From Lachnospiraceae bacterium (GTDB lineage: Bacteria; Bacillota; Clostridia; Lachnospirales; Lachnospiraceae), in contig JAGBCB010000024.1 in the NCBI GenBank assembly GCA_017938145.1, positions 1 through 41,241 on the forward strand: a DNA stretch of 41,241 nucleotides, given 5' to 3'. The position numbers and the translations under genes were made by a program. Under the pieces are notes generated by a model. The model searched no databases. It had not been told where the DNA came from and was given only the letters and a program-made list of their open reading frames with translations. Below, one piece after another: positions 17,901 to 27,184 of this stretch. How positions within the stretch are numbered: position 1 is the first letter of the stretch; every line of letters begins with the position of its first letter.

Positions 17901-19676
17901 GATAATTATACCGATAAGGGCGCTTCCGAGGATGGTACCCAGTGGATGGTAATGGATAATTACGGAAAGACCGGAGCTACTTTGAAGATGTTCCCGGTAT
18001 ATACCGACGATTATGAAATCGAAAAGGGTCCGTGGGTAGAGTATCAGGTTTATATCCCGGCCGGAGAACCAACCGGCGAATACCGTATTACCGGATTCTT
18101 TGGACAGGGCAATAATATTTCCTTTGACGAAGGAAACCATTTGAATATTGCTGTTAAGGTAAATGAAGGCCTGGTTAAAAAGTATAATACGCTGGATGGC
18201 GGTTATATTGCGGGAGACAGCCACGGATGGAATATGAATATCCTGAAGGCCGGTCACACCATGAGTTTAGGTCTTGTGGGCTTAAAGGAAGGTATTAATA
18301 CCATCCGGATTTATGGTATGGACCAGAATGTAATGCTTCAGAAGCTTGTGCTGGTAAGCGGTAATGCCGCTCCAAAGGATTCCTTTGCGGGACCGGAACA
18401 GAGCTACTATGCGGGCATGGGTGAGGCTGCCCAGCAGGCACTTGTTTGTTATCAGGCAGAAGATATTAAGTACTTACCGGGAAGTGTGCTGGCAAAGGAT
18501 TGCCTGGGTGCAGAAGCAACAGTAACTGACGGCGTTTTGGCAGCAGTGCCGGGCATGACTTATGTCTATGGTGTAACGGTAACGGAAGAATCGGATTATG
18601 TATTCGGTGTAACCGGCTCCTCTGAACAGGGCGCTGTTGTTACGGTTCATGCAGGAGACTGCGAGCCTCTGGAATTTACTCTTGGAAGCAATGAGGGAAT
18701 GGTAAATAACGAAAAGCCTGTCAGACTGCTTCCGGGTTATTATGAAATAAAAGTAACAGTAACGGAAGCGGCAATGCTCCGTTCCATTATGGCGGAGATG
18801 TTTGATGATACCCAGGGACGTCCGTTAAAGGTAGAAAGTACCGGTGGCGATGCAGAAAATGCCAAGAAGGCGGTGGACCGTAAGGCATCCAGTGCCTGGG
18901 AGCCTGAGAAGGGTAATCCGACACTGACCCTGGATTTAGGAGAAACCGCTTATGCGGATTACTTTGTATTATCCGGTAACTTAACCAAAATATACAGCTA
19001 TGAACTTGAAGTTTCCGAAGACGGAGAAAACTGGACGACGGTATACGCCGAATCCGGCACACCGGTAAGCGGAAGCAAGGTGTATTTCCAGGGCACGGAA
19101 GCTTACAAGGGCAGCAAGTGGAGATTTGTTTTCTACGGCTCTGTAACAGCTTTAAATGAAGTGGAATTACATACCTATATGAACTGGACCCTGGAAGCGG
19201 AAAAAGCTTATACCACCGGCGGAAATAATCCGGACCGTCCAAGCTCCAATCCGGCTAAGACCGCAGACGGTAACCGCATTGGTCATCCAAAGAACCAGAA
19301 TGGATTTATTGCGGATGTAGGCAGTAATATGACCATTACCTTTGCTGAGGCTCATCCAATGACCGGTATCATGCTTTCGGGTATGCAGCGTTCCGTAGAT
19401 GATAACAGTGACGGTGTAATTCCGGACGATATGCTAACCTCCGACCGTGCACCGGCATCCTACACGCTTTCTTACCAGACAGAGGACGGGGCTTGGGTTT
19501 CTATGGGAACACTGGATACTGCAGGAAAGGTGTTAACTTACTTTGAATTTGCCGAAGGCAATGAAGTAAGAGTACAGGCAATCAAGATTCACATTGACGG
19601 CTGGGCACGTCTGATGGAAGCAGAGGCAGTCCAGATGATTAACTACACGTTAAACGGTGTGGCTGATGTACAATAG
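14961..19676 (+). CDS. GH115 alpha-glucuronidase lipoprotein with C-terminal carbohydrate-binding modules
   Basis: This 1571-residue surface lipoprotein (signal peptide ending LCMMSGC, Cys21) has a Pro/Thr/Glu linker to about residue 75. GH115 enzymes release 4-O-methylglucuronic or glucuronic acid from internal and terminal xylose of glucuronoxylan. Family stretches include GVSPWIWWADA, RPSVNYRGFFLNDENPA, GNYLWPAMWSNSFN, GASHHEPMARAGAEWGRF and GMRGENDSA (E459 in a conserved Arg-Gly-Glu context), then NLNQLWMYMALNQQYA and a C-terminal GH115 beta-domain around 820-990. An F5/8C-type discoidin module sits at about 1290-1420 (KKAVDRKASSAWEPE), and another beta-rich module ends the protein. The start has GAGGAGG seven bases upstream. 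It is the largest gene of the window and defines the locus as glucuronoxylan-related. Confidence 0.93.
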   Translation: MKRGMKRFLCLFLVLCMMSGCASPADKGTEGTITPTNKPVEESTPTVAPTPTVEPTVEPTAAPTEEPAEPTPTPVIAVFVPENPVGDAVVLADKTGAAPVYIDANGPAFAGLRLIADAVAGDIEAVTGQKPVVVNVEPVQGVMIVAGLVDEEIITKEGLTWDITPSDENFKSADFERYQIRVKKDGDKTKVIVAGADKRGTIYGLFHITQDLCGVSPWIWWADAKPVHQDVLSFEAAELEITSKRPSVNYRGFFLNDENPALDGFADSHFGGLNYMFYSHVFELMLRLKGNYLWPAMWSNSFNLDGMEGVDGKFKELEKEYHYMLNGVMHIDSYPEDVKEYRVQNINRLYGEKVPEVKGGTEDGCLGEGSYPMYLANAVLADFYGVMIGASHHEPMARAGAEWGRFKGTYYSQGEEPGAKSGAWNYYQNVENISNFWSDSIARNGNFSNNLYTVGMRGENDSALTDANGKKLTLAENAQMLKDILVKQDSILQKFNQADTTRLLCLYKEVETCWYGGTRNNPSKADDSFALRKDPVVQEMLGADTNNIVMFCEDNNGYLRTLGEYGEKDDYNYGLYYHFDYVGGPKTSMWINTMPLQRTWDNMTTAYEYGVDDAWIVNVGDLKPMELPMTYFLDLAYDFETYGSSNPNSVEEYTKNWVKQQFAAGNLSEEEVAEVAAILTGYTDMNGAVKPESLFADTYSVLNYNEVQRHLKGALQLEELADKYLAKFENTELYDAYYELVYYPAAATANLNQLWMYMALNQQYAKRGSLLANVYGKLVEEALDADRALTATYNTLGGDLNGKDKWYRMMVSAPGNGEKVAGLKAHAHMAYNSWNHESSLEIIPATVEATVGSQLIVDVAGNEKGYSSGTVSMPVFYNLNKEAHALTLSNGGGEYLFYEITDVPDWVIIDGQTESGFYVSRVLGVSVDWNKVTKDTEGSFKVISGDQTVTVDVAAKIVTVPENIHEKAAFVLNGEVSVVADNYTDKGASEDGTQWMVMDNYGKTGATLKMFPVYTDDYEIEKGPWVEYQVYIPAGEPTGEYRITGFFGQGNNISFDEGNHLNIAVKVNEGLVKKYNTLDGGYIAGDSHGWNMNILKAGHTMSLGLVGLKEGINTIRIYGMDQNVMLQKLVLVSGNAAPKDSFAGPEQSYYAGMGEAAQQALVCYQAEDIKYLPGSVLAKDCLGAEATVTDGVLAAVPGMTYVYGVTVTEESDYVFGVTGSSEQGAVVTVHAGDCEPLEFTLGSNEGMVNNEKPVRLLPGYYEIKVTVTEAAMLRSIMAEMFDDTQGRPLKVESTGGDAENAKKAVDRKASSAWEPEKGNPTLTLDLGETAYADYFVLSGNLTKIYSYELEVSEDGENWTTVYAESGTPVSGSKVYFQGTEAYKGSKWRFVFYGSVTALNEVELHTYMNWTLEAEKAYTTGGNNPDRPSSNPAKTADGNRIGHPKNQNGFIADVGSNMTITFAEAHPMTGIMLSGMQRSVDDNSDGVIPDDMLTSDRAPASYTLSYQTEDGAWVSMGTLDTAGKVLTYFEFAEGNEVRVQAIKIHIDGWARLMEAEAVQMINYTLNGVADVQ

Positions 19677-19710
19677 ATAAAAGGAATGTATAGAAAAAAT
19701 TCATAAAAGT

Positions 19711-19745
19711 AAGAGCAGTTCATTTTCGAACTGCTCTTGTTTTTT
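19711..19745. terminator. bidirectional terminator between GH115 and CE1 genes
   Basis: A perfect 11-base stem AAGAGCAGTTC (19711-19721) with GAACTGCTCTT (19728-19738), a six-base loop, and a T-rich tail on the plus strand (19739-19746). The two flanking genes converge on it. Confidence 0.92.
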
Positions 19746-19764
19746 ATTGTTGGAATTAAATTTT

Positions 19765-20910
19765 TTAGTGGAACATTTTTGGCAAACCGTTGTACATAAC
19801 TGCCGCTACGGTATTTACATCATGGCCTCCTCTTGGAAAAATACATTCGTATAAGTTGCCGTGGGCGAAGTTGTCGCAATAAATAAAGGTGTTCTTTTGA
19901 ACCTTCATCATTTTGATTTGCGGAGTAAGATTCGGTTCTGCCATGTCATTTTCACCACAACCGGAGTAAATGAAGAAATCCTCGGCGGTCCAGCCCTGCT
20001 CAATCACCTGTTTTTCCAAGTGCTGTGCGGTACTGAGAGATTTTCCGTTGGTGGTGCCCAGAGCCCAACAGTCGCCGCTGATTGGCATGAAGTAGGCAAA
20101 CTCATCCAGACAGTGTTCAAACACGGACCAGGTGGTTACGGCACCCATGGAAAAGCCGGAAAAGGCACGGTGGGTTCTGGTGGCCTTCAGTTCTTCCTGA
20201 GAGGTATCTTTTGCATATGTGTGGTATGTAGACTCGATGACCGGAATTAAATCGTTCATGAGTTCCAAATGGAAATTGAGACAGTTTTTTGTTGCGTCCC
20301 CTGTGTATTCGGTGTAATAGGTACCGACGCAGACAATTAAAGGTTCCATTTCCCCTTTTTCAATCATACTGTCCATCATGCGGGCAATACGGCTGAAACT
20401 TTCTCCCGGGCTTCCCAAATAATACTTCGGGGAGTCACCGCCGCCGTGCATAATGTACATAATATTGTAGCGGGTTTCGATGTCCGTTTCGTCGTAACAT
20501 GGCGGTAAGTATACAAGGCATGATTTTTGATAAATGGTTTCATCCTCAATGGTATGGTTTTTGGTATCGTATGTAACCTCTACAATTTTTCCTTTCGGTG
20601 CCCAGGTATTACTAAAGTAATCGGAGGGCATTTTCTGATAGGTGTTATCCGGATAGGTACGCTCTCTGTCGTAGGTCACTGCCGGAGTCGGAGTAGGTGT
20701 GTTGGTAGGCTTTGGTGTTGCCGTCGGTTTTGGTGTATTGGTAGGCTTTGGCGTTGCTGTTGGTTCCGGTGTGGCTGTTGGCTCATCGGTAGGAACAGGA
20801 GTTGCTGTTTCCTGCGGAACGTCAGGTACATCGGTTGTGGATGCTTTCTGACCGCAGGCTGCAAGAAGCAGTGCCGATGCAGTCAGTAGTAATAGTGTAG
20901 TTTTCTTCAT
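19765..20910 (-). CDS. CE1-type esterase lipoprotein (feruloyl/acetyl-xylan esterase-like)
   Basis: The 381-residue lipoprotein has a signal peptide with LLLAAC (Cys19) and a linker built of repeated TPKPTNTPKPTATP-like units (about 35-78). An alpha/beta-hydrolase of the esterase D/CE1 type follows. The oxyanion region is HGGG (155-158), the nucleophile elbow is GFSMG with S254, and the catalytic His is probably H363 in PRGGHD. These enzymes remove ferulate or acetyl esters from arabinoxylan; which ester cannot be read from sequence. The start at 20910 is chosen because the signal peptide begins there; the ribosome site is only AAAGGGA. It is a single-gene unit convergent with GH115. The upstream region (20911-21050) holds a seven-base inverted repeat (20930-20936 with 20958-20964). 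Confidence 0.88.
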   Translation of the reverse strand: MKKTTLLLLTASALLLAACGQKASTTDVPDVPQETATPVPTDEPTATPEPTATPKPTNTPKPTATPKPTNTPTPTPAVTYDRERTYPDNTYQKMPSDYFSNTWAPKGKIVEVTYDTKNHTIEDETIYQKSCLVYLPPCYDETDIETRYNIMYIMHGGGDSPKYYLGSPGESFSRIARMMDSMIEKGEMEPLIVCVGTYYTEYTGDATKNCLNFHLELMNDLIPVIESTYHTYAKDTSQEELKATRTHRAFSGFSMGAVTTWSVFEHCLDEFAYFMPISGDCWALGTTNGKSLSTAQHLEKQVIEQGWTAEDFFIYSGCGENDMAEPNLTPQIKMMKVQKNTFIYCDNFAHGNLYECIFPRGGHDVNTVAAVMYNGLPKMFH

Positions 20911-21052
20911 TGTTATTCCCTTTTTTATTATGATTACTTGTTGTAATTGCTGCAAAATAATCATAGCATAAAGCAGTGTAATATTGCTTTGAAAAAACGG
21001 GGATGTACTGCCCAAGTATTGCGTATTTTATTGGAAAAAGGACAATCTCCTC

Positions 21053-21099
21053 TTTACTTTTGGGAAAATTGTGGTATACTGAAAACAGAACAAATTTTC
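21053..21099 (+). promoter_or_regulatory. promoter of the uvrBA operon and SOS-box-like site
   Basis: TTTACT (21053-21058), 16 bases, then TATACT (21075-21080) with TGG before it. Just downstream, GAAC-AAAT-TTTC (21088-21099) within AGAACAAATTTTCG matches the Bacillus-type LexA box at 11 of 14 positions by my count. It lies over the expected transcript start, as SOS operators often do. Confidence 0.5.
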
Positions 21100-21137
21100 G
21101 ATTAAATAACATTGGTTTTAGGGTATGGGAGGCTGCC

Positions 21138-21398
21138 ATGTTTGGTTTTTTCAAAAAAGCAAAGTCCGCAAAGGAATTAGACCGCATCATTGCGGAAATA
21201 ACTATGAATATGCAAAACAATTACAAAGATGCAGCCCAGTCTGCCTTTAAAGAACTGGAACAGCGTTTTAATGAAATGGCAGAATCAGGAGAACTTTCCG
21301 AGGCGCAAAAGTCCGAATACAGCGTCAAAATTGCGTCTTTTAAAGAGCGTTTAAAAGCCTACAGCCATAAAGACCAAAAACCTTATTGGACAAAATAA
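21138..21398 (+). CDS. small helical protein upstream of uvrB
   Basis: An 86-residue charged protein (MFGFFKKAKSAKELDRIIAE...) predicted to be mostly helical, probably a short coiled-coil or hairpin, without signal or membrane segment. The ATG at 21138 is supported by GGGAGG five bases upstream; an earlier in-frame ATG at 21003 lies before the promoter and is rejected. It ends 33 bases before uvrB and shares its promoter, so it may be co-induced with nucleotide excision repair. I do not recognise the family. Confidence 0.75.
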   Translation: MFGFFKKAKSAKELDRIIAEITMNMQNNYKDAAQSAFKELEQRFNEMAESGELSEAQKSEYSVKIASFKERLKAYSHKDQKPYWTK

Positions 21399-21431
21399 AA
21401 GTACATTGTAAAACAGGCGGAGGAATTTTTT

Positions 21432-23426
21432 ATGCCGGAAGAAGCATGCTTTAAACTTCATAGTGAATATCAGCCTACCGGCGACCAGCCTCAGGCAATC
21501 GATGCCTTGGTCAAGGGTTTTGAAGAAGGTAACATGTTCCAGACGTTGCTTGGCGTTACCGGTTCCGGTAAAACTTTCACTATGGCAAATGTTATATCTA
21601 AAATTAATAAACCAACATTGATTATAGCTCATAATAAAACTTTGGCGGCTCAGCTATACGGAGAATTCAAAGAATTCTTCCCTGAGAATGCAGTGGAGTA
21701 TTTTGTGTCCTATTACGACTATTACCAGCCGGAGGCGTATGTGCCGTCCACTGATACTTATATAGAAAAGGATTCCTCTATCAATGATGAAATTGATAAA
21801 CTGCGCCATTCAGCCACGGCGGCCTTAACCGAGCGAAAAGACGTTATCATTGTAGCCAGTGTATCCTGCATTTACGGTCTGGGCAGTCCTATCGACTACC
21901 AGAGCATGACGGTAAACCTTCGTCCGGGCATGATAAAAGAGCGTGACGAAGTATTAAAGCGACTGGTAGAAATCCAGTACACCCGCAACGACATGGACTT
22001 CAAACGAGGCACTTTCCGCGTCCGGGGCGACGTAGTAGAAATTTTCCCGATTTCCAGTGCCGATACCGCCATCCGTGTAGAATTTTTCGGCGATGAAGTA
22101 GACCGTATCACAGAAATTGATGTTCTTACCGGTGAGATTAAATGCTCCTTGGAGCATATGGTTATTTTCCCTGCATCCCACTATGTTGTGGCTCAGGAAA
22201 CCATGAATGCCGCCCTGGCAGACATCGAAGAAGAGCTGCACGAACGTGTCAAATACTTTAAGAGTGAAGATAAATTATTGGAGGCCCAGCGTATTTCCGA
22301 GCGTACCAACTTTGATATGGAAATGCTCCGCGAAACCGGCTTTTGTTCCGGTATCGAAAACTATTCCATGCATTTATCCCGCTTAAAGCCTGGCGACCCG
22401 CCAAATACGTTGCTGGATTATTTCCCTGACGATTTCTTAATTATTGTAGATGAAAGCCACATCACCATACCGCAAATCCGCGGCATGTACGCCGGAGACC
22501 AGTCCAGAAAAACAACTCTGGTAGATTACGGTTTCCGCCTGCCGTCCGCAAAAGATAACCGTCCGTTAAACTTTCAGGAATTCGAAAGCCACATCAGCCA
22601 GATGCTGTTTGTGTCCGCTACGCCGTCTGTTTACGAAAGCGAGCATGAACTGCTCAGAGCGGAGCAGATTATCCGCCCAACAGGCCTGTTAGACCCTATG
22701 GTTGACGTGCGTCCAACCGAGGGACAGATTGATGACTTACTTGGCGAAATCCGCAAGGTGGTAGAGCAAAAACGCAAGGTTCTGGTAACTACTCTTACCA
22801 AGCGCATGGCAGAAGATTTAACCGACTACTTACGCGAGGTAGGCATCCGGGTCAAATACCTGCACTCCGACATCGACACCTTAGAGCGTTCCGAAATTAT
22901 CCGTGATATGCGAATGGATGTATTCGATGTGCTGGTTGGTATTAACCTGTTACGAGAAGGTCTTGATATTCCGGAGGTTAGCCTGGTGGCTATTTTAGAT
23001 GCCGATAAAGAAGGCTTCCTGCGTTCCGAAACGTCCTTAATCCAGACCATCGGCCGTGCTGCCCGTAACGAAAACGGTCATGTTATCATGTATGCCGATA
23101 ATATGACAGACTCTATGCACAAGGCTATTTCAGAAACAGAACGCCGCCGGGAAATCCAAAATAAATACAATGAAGAACACGGCATCACGCCAACCACCAT
23201 TAAAAAGGCGGTACGTGATTTAATCAGCATTTCCAAGAAGGCAGAAAACCAGACCTATAAGCTGGATAAGGATGCAGAGTCCATGTCTAAGAAGGAGCTG
23301 GAGGCAGTTATCAAGAAGATGACCAAGGATATGCATACGGCGGCAGCAGACTTAAACTTCGAAAAGGCTGCCGAGCTGCGTGACCGCATTGTAGAACTTA
23401 AAAAAGAATTATTAAATCTGGAGTAA
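21432..23426 (+). CDS. uvrB: excinuclease ABC subunit B
   Basis: UvrB is the DNA-damage-verifying helicase-like ATPase of nucleotide excision repair. The 664-residue protein has a Walker A GVTGSGKT (41-48), the damage-probing beta-hairpin region [25 protein letters not shown]-like VDESH, the helicase C-terminal motifs ([26 protein letters not shown]), and a C-terminal UVR motif ([11 protein letters not shown]) for UvrC contact. GGAGG stands nine bases before the ATG. It is followed by uvrA after six bases. Confidence 0.98.
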   Translation: MPEEACFKLHSEYQPTGDQPQAIDALVKGFEEGNMFQTLLGVTGSGKTFTMANVISKINKPTLIIAHNKTLAAQLYGEFKEFFPENAVEYFVSYYDYYQPEAYVPSTDTYIEKDSSINDEIDKLRHSATAALTERKDVIIVASVSCIYGLGSPIDYQSMTVNLRPGMIKERDEVLKRLVEIQYTRNDMDFKRGTFRVRGDVVEIFPISSADTAIRVEFFGDEVDRITEIDVLTGEIKCSLEHMVIFPASHYVVAQETMNAALADIEEELHERVKYFKSEDKLLEAQRISERTNFDMEMLRETGFCSGIENYSMHLSRLKPGDPPNTLLDYFPDDFLIIVDESHITIPQIRGMYAGDQSRKTTLVDYGFRLPSAKDNRPLNFQEFESHISQMLFVSATPSVYESEHELLRAEQIIRPTGLLDPMVDVRPTEGQIDDLLGEIRKVVEQKRKVLVTTLTKRMAEDLTDYLREVGIRVKYLHSDIDTLERSEIIRDMRMDVFDVLVGINLLREGLDIPEVSLVAILDADKEGFLRSETSLIQTIGRAARNENGHVIMYADNMTDSMHKAISETERRREIQNKYNEEHGITPTTIKKAVRDLISISKKAENQTYKLDKDAESMSKKELEAVIKKMTKDMHTAAADLNFEKAAELRDRIVELKKELLNLE

Positions 23427-23432
23427 ACTTTT

Positions 23433-26285
23433 ATGTCAGAAAAACGCAATTTTATCAAAATAAGAGGGGCTAAAGAACATAATTTAAAAGGAATCAGCAT
23501 CGACATTCCAAGAGACCAATTCGTGGTACTGACCGGCCTTTCCGGCTCCGGTAAGTCTTCCCTGGCCTTTGATACCATTTATGCCGAGGGCCAGCGCCGC
23601 TATATGGAGTCTTTGTCTTCCTATGCCAGACAGTTCCTTGGTCAGATGGAAAAACCAAACGTAGAAAGCATCGAAGGTCTTTCTCCGGCCATTTCCATCG
23701 ACCAAAAGTCCACCAACCGCAACCCGCGTTCCACCGTGGGTACCGTTACCGAAATTTACGACTACTTCCGTCTGCTGTATGCCCGCATCGGTATTCCGCA
23801 CTGTCCAAAGTGCGGCCGCGAAATCAAAAAGCAGACGGTCGACCAGATGGTAGACGAAATCATGAAGCGTCCGGAGCGCACCAAGTTCCAGCTTCTTGCA
23901 CCGGTTGTGCGTGGCCGTAAAGGTGAACATGTAAAAGTGTTCGAGCAGGCAAAAAAAGCAGGCTATGTCCGTGTACGTGTTGACGGCAACCTGTATGAGC
24001 TTACCGAAGAAATCAAATTAGAAAAAAACAACAAGCATAATATAGAAATCGTAGTAGACCGTCTTATGGTACGTGCAGGTATTGAGCAGCGCCTCTCCGA
24101 CTCCATCGACAATGTTCTTAACTTAAGCGACGGCCTGTTAATCGTACAGTATATGGGTGACGAAACCACTCCGGAAGAAGAAGTAACCATGAGCCAGAGC
24201 TTCGCCTGCCCTGATTGCGGCATCAATCTGGAAGAACTGGAGCCAAGAGCCTTTTCTTTCAACAATCCAATCGGTGCCTGCCCTGACTGTCACGGTATCG
24301 GCGTAAAAATGGAGTTTTCCGAAGAACTCATGATTCCGGACACTTCCTTAAGTTTAAAGCAGGGCGCCATTGCTGTTATGGGATGGCAGTCCTCCGGCGA
24401 TCCAAGCAGTTTTTCCGGCTCTTTGTTAACCGCTCTTGCCAAGCACTATAACTTCAGCTTGGAAACACCGTACTGCGATCTCCCGGAAGATATCCGCCAT
24501 ATGCTGATCCACGGAACAAACGGAGTTTCCGTTAAGGTGCATTACACCGGCCAGAGAGGCACCGGTGTATACGACGTGGCTTTTGAAGGCTTAATCAAAA
24601 ATGTGGAGCGCCGCTATCGCGAAACTTATTCCGACACCTCCAAGCAGGAATACGAAAGCTTCATGACAAGTACACCATGTACCCTTTGCGGCGGCCGTCG
24701 TTTACGCAGAGAAGTGCTGGGCGTTACCGTAGGCGGTAAAAACATTTCTGAAGTAACCGACCTTGCAGTACGTGACTTATATGAATTTATGAACAATCTG
24801 GAGCTCACCAGCATGCAGCAACAGATTGGTGAAATGATATTAAAAGAAATTAAAGCCAGAACCCGTTTCCTTATCGATGTAGGTCTTGACTATTTAACCC
24901 TGTCCCGTGCGGCAGGTTCCTTATCCGGCGGCGAAGCGCAGCGTATCCGTCTTGCCACCCAAATCGGTTCCGGCTTAGTGGGCGTTGCCTATATTTTAGA
25001 CGAGCCGAGTATCGGTCTGCATCAAAGAGATAACGATAAGCTTCTCGGTGCCTTAAAGCGCCTCCGTGACCTTGGTAACACACTCATTGTGGTAGAGCAC
25101 GACGAGGATACTATGCTTGCGGCAGACTATCTGGTAGACATCGGTCCGGGAGCCGGGTCCCATGGCGGTGAAATTGTCATGGCAGGTACCCCGGCAGAAA
25201 TTATGGCATGTGAAGCCTCTTTAACCGGCCAGTATTTAAGCGGTAAAAAGTTTATTCCGGTTCCAAGCAAGCGCAGAACTCCTACCGGCTGGTTCACCGT
25301 AAAGGGTGCAAAAGAAAACAACCTAAAGAACATTGATGTAGATATTCCGCTGGGTGTATTCTGCTGTGTTACCGGCGTATCCGGTTCCGGAAAGAGCTCC
25401 CTGGTAAACGAAATTGTTTATAAAACTTTGGCTAAAAAGTTAAATCGTGCCAGAACAATTCCGGGAAAATATGACGAAATAATCGGTGTTGAACAGCTTG
25501 ACAAGGTTATAGATATCGACCAATCTCCAATCGGTCGTACTCCGCGCTCCAATCCGGCAACCTATACCGGTGTATTCGATTTAATCCGTGATTTGTTTGC
25601 ATCTACCCAGGATGCAAAAATGAAGGGTTACAGCAAGGGCCGTTTCAGTTTTAACGTAAAGGGCGGACGTTGTGAAGCCTGCGGCGGTGACGGTATCATC
25701 AAAATTGAGATGAACTTCCTGCCGGACGTTTATGTTCCGTGTGAGGTTTGTGAAGGCAAGCGTTACAACCGCGAGACCTTAGAGGTTAAATATAAAGGCA
25801 AGTCTATTTTCGATGTACTTGACATGACAATAGAAGAAGCGGTACACTTCTTTGAGAATGTGCCTACCATCCGCAGAAAAATCGAAACCTTAAATGATGT
25901 GGGTCTGTCCTACTTAAAGTTAGGTCATCCGTCCACATCCCTGTCCGGCGGTGAGGCCCAGCGTATCAAGCTGGCTACCGAGCTGGCACGCCGCAGTACA
26001 GGAAAAACCATTTATATTCTGGACGAGCCGACCACCGGACTGCACTTTGAAGATGTACGTAAGCTGATTGAGATTTTACAGCGTCTGGCAGACGGCGGCA
26101 ATACAGTATTAGTCATTGAGCACAACCTTGATGTTATTAAGACCGCAGACTATATTATTGATATCGGTCCGGAAGGCGGCGACAAGGGCGGCACGGTCAT
26201 TGCCAAAGGTACGCCGGAAGAAGTGGCAAAGATGCCGCAGTCTTACACAGGCAAATATATCAAACGAATGTTAGAAAAAAAGTAA
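23433..26285 (+). CDS. uvrA: excinuclease ABC subunit A
   Basis: UvrA is the damage-recognising ABC ATPase dimer that loads UvrB. The 950-residue protein has two ATPase halves: Walker [10 protein letters not shown] near residue 31 and GVSGSGKSS in the second half, each with an LSGGEAQRI signature. Zinc-binding cysteine pairs are visible in [21 protein letters not shown]...CPDCHGIG and the second-half CEACGGDG...[10 protein letters not shown]. Translation is coupled to uvrB: the GGAG site lies in the uvrB stop region (CTGGAGTAA), nine bases from the ATG. Confidence 0.98.
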   Translation: MSEKRNFIKIRGAKEHNLKGISIDIPRDQFVVLTGLSGSGKSSLAFDTIYAEGQRRYMESLSSYARQFLGQMEKPNVESIEGLSPAISIDQKSTNRNPRSTVGTVTEIYDYFRLLYARIGIPHCPKCGREIKKQTVDQMVDEIMKRPERTKFQLLAPVVRGRKGEHVKVFEQAKKAGYVRVRVDGNLYELTEEIKLEKNNKHNIEIVVDRLMVRAGIEQRLSDSIDNVLNLSDGLLIVQYMGDETTPEEEVTMSQSFACPDCGINLEELEPRAFSFNNPIGACPDCHGIGVKMEFSEELMIPDTSLSLKQGAIAVMGWQSSGDPSSFSGSLLTALAKHYNFSLETPYCDLPEDIRHMLIHGTNGVSVKVHYTGQRGTGVYDVAFEGLIKNVERRYRETYSDTSKQEYESFMTSTPCTLCGGRRLRREVLGVTVGGKNISEVTDLAVRDLYEFMNNLELTSMQQQIGEMILKEIKARTRFLIDVGLDYLTLSRAAGSLSGGEAQRIRLATQIGSGLVGVAYILDEPSIGLHQRDNDKLLGALKRLRDLGNTLIVVEHDEDTMLAADYLVDIGPGAGSHGGEIVMAGTPAEIMACEASLTGQYLSGKKFIPVPSKRRTPTGWFTVKGAKENNLKNIDVDIPLGVFCCVTGVSGSGKSSLVNEIVYKTLAKKLNRARTIPGKYDEIIGVEQLDKVIDIDQSPIGRTPRSNPATYTGVFDLIRDLFASTQDAKMKGYSKGRFSFNVKGGRCEACGGDGIIKIEMNFLPDVYVPCEVCEGKRYNRETLEVKYKGKSIFDVLDMTIEEAVHFFENVPTIRRKIETLNDVGLSYLKLGHPSTSLSGGEAQRIKLATELARRSTGKTIYILDEPTTGLHFEDVRKLIEILQRLADGGNTVLVIEHNLDVIKTADYIIDIGPEGGDKGGTVIAKGTPEEVAKMPQSYTGKYIKRMLEKK

Positions 26286-26324
26286 AACACAGCATTTTAC
26301 TTACCGGGAAAAGAGGAATTTATT

Positions 26325-26921
26325 ATGGCAGGTAAGAAAAAAACTTATAGCTTTGGGGCAATGCTGTCCCGTATGAAATATATTGACCGCTGGGCGCTCA
26401 TGCGCAATTCCACCAAAGAAAACATCAGCGAACATTCCTTAGAGGTGGCAATGATTGCCCATTTGCTGGCAGTTATCGGCAGAGTTCGCTTTGGTAAAGA
26501 ACTGGATGCAGATAAGGCAGCCCTTATCGGTATTTACCACGACTCCACCGAAATCATTACCGGAGACATGCCAACCCCAATCAAGTATTACAGCGACGAA
26601 ATGCGGGACACCTTCAAAGAAATTGAAGACCTGGCGGCTATCCAGCTTTTAGCCATGTTGCCGGACGATATCCGCGAAGAATATGAAGACTTATTCTTTG
26701 CAAGAGAACAGGATGATTACCTTTGGAAGCTGGTAAAGGCTGCCGATAAAATTTCTGCTCTTATTAAATGTGTGGAAGAAGAAAAGGCAGGTAATACCGA
26801 GTTCGCCAATGCCAAAAAGATGACCAAAAAGTCCATCGATGCCATGGAACTGGAGGAAGTGACAGTGTTCTTTGAGGAATTCTTCCCGGCATATTTAAAA
26901 ACCTTGGACGAATTACAGTAA
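26325..26921 (+). CDS. yfbR: HD-domain 5'-deoxynucleotidase (YfbR-like)
   Basis: The family removes phosphate from deoxynucleoside 5'-monophosphates. The 198-residue length matches Escherichia coli YfbR, and the known active-site pattern is present with a constant offset: R22, W23, H37, H72, D73, E76, D81 and D141, within SEHSLEVAM, YHDSTEIITGDMPTP and KAADKISAL. It lies 39 bases after uvrA and before a terminator, so it is probably the last gene of the uvr operon, a sensible place for nucleotide clean-up after excision repair. Confidence 0.9.
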   Translation: MAGKKKTYSFGAMLSRMKYIDRWALMRNSTKENISEHSLEVAMIAHLLAVIGRVRFGKELDADKAALIGIYHDSTEIITGDMPTPIKYYSDEMRDTFKEIEDLAAIQLLAMLPDDIREEYEDLFFAREQDDYLWKLVKAADKISALIKCVEEEKAGNTEFANAKKMTKKSIDAMELEEVTVFFEEFFPAYLKTLDELQ

Positions 26922-27018
26922 AAGAATCCAAAGCACATTCGTATAATAAAAATAAAGGTCAACTTTCAATGCAAAACTGCCGATAACATTATCAGACAGT
27001 AAACAAAGAGATGCATGG

Positions 27019-27066
27019 ATAGCGTTATATTTTCGGAAGGATTCCGAACGTATAGCGCTATTTTTT
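27019..27066 (+). terminator. terminator of the uvrB-uvrA-yfbR operon
   Basis: A two-part hairpin: ATAGCG (27019-27024) pairs with CGCTAT (27056-27061) and TTCGGAA (27032-27038) with TTCCGAA (27042-27048), followed by six T residues. Confidence 0.75.
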
Positions 27067-27142
27067 ATGACCACGGGAAAAACATCATCATACAGAAGTT
27101 ACTGTCCAATGACATAACCACTCAGACAGGGAAGGAGAGTGG

Positions 27143-27179
27143 GCGGTTCTGCGAGGAACCGCGGAATCGCAGAAAGGAG
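27143..27179 (+). promoter_or_regulatory. mutually exclusive hairpins before an orphan ORF
   Basis: GCGGTTC (27143-27149) can pair with GAACCGC (27156-27162). The overlapping TCTGCGA (27148-27154) can pair instead with TCGCAGA (27167-27173), whose last A is also the first base of the ribosome site AAAGGAG (27173-27179). The two pairings exclude one another. Confidence 0.35.
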
Positions 27180-27184
27180 ACTAA

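Noticed and set aside
17358-18257. Antisense open frame of 299 codons inside GH115
   Set aside because: It is fully inside a well-supported gene, and no family motif or ribosome site is seen.
20930-20964. Inverted repeat upstream of the CE1 gene as a CcpA-type cre site
   Set aside because: It lacks the CG centre and spacing of cre boxes; left as an unassigned inverted repeat in the gene entry.
21072-21081. GTATAC in the uvr promoter as another GntR operator
   Set aside because: The bases are simply the extended -10 (GGTATACT), as also at 8422 and 32059; the flanks do not match TTGTATACAA.
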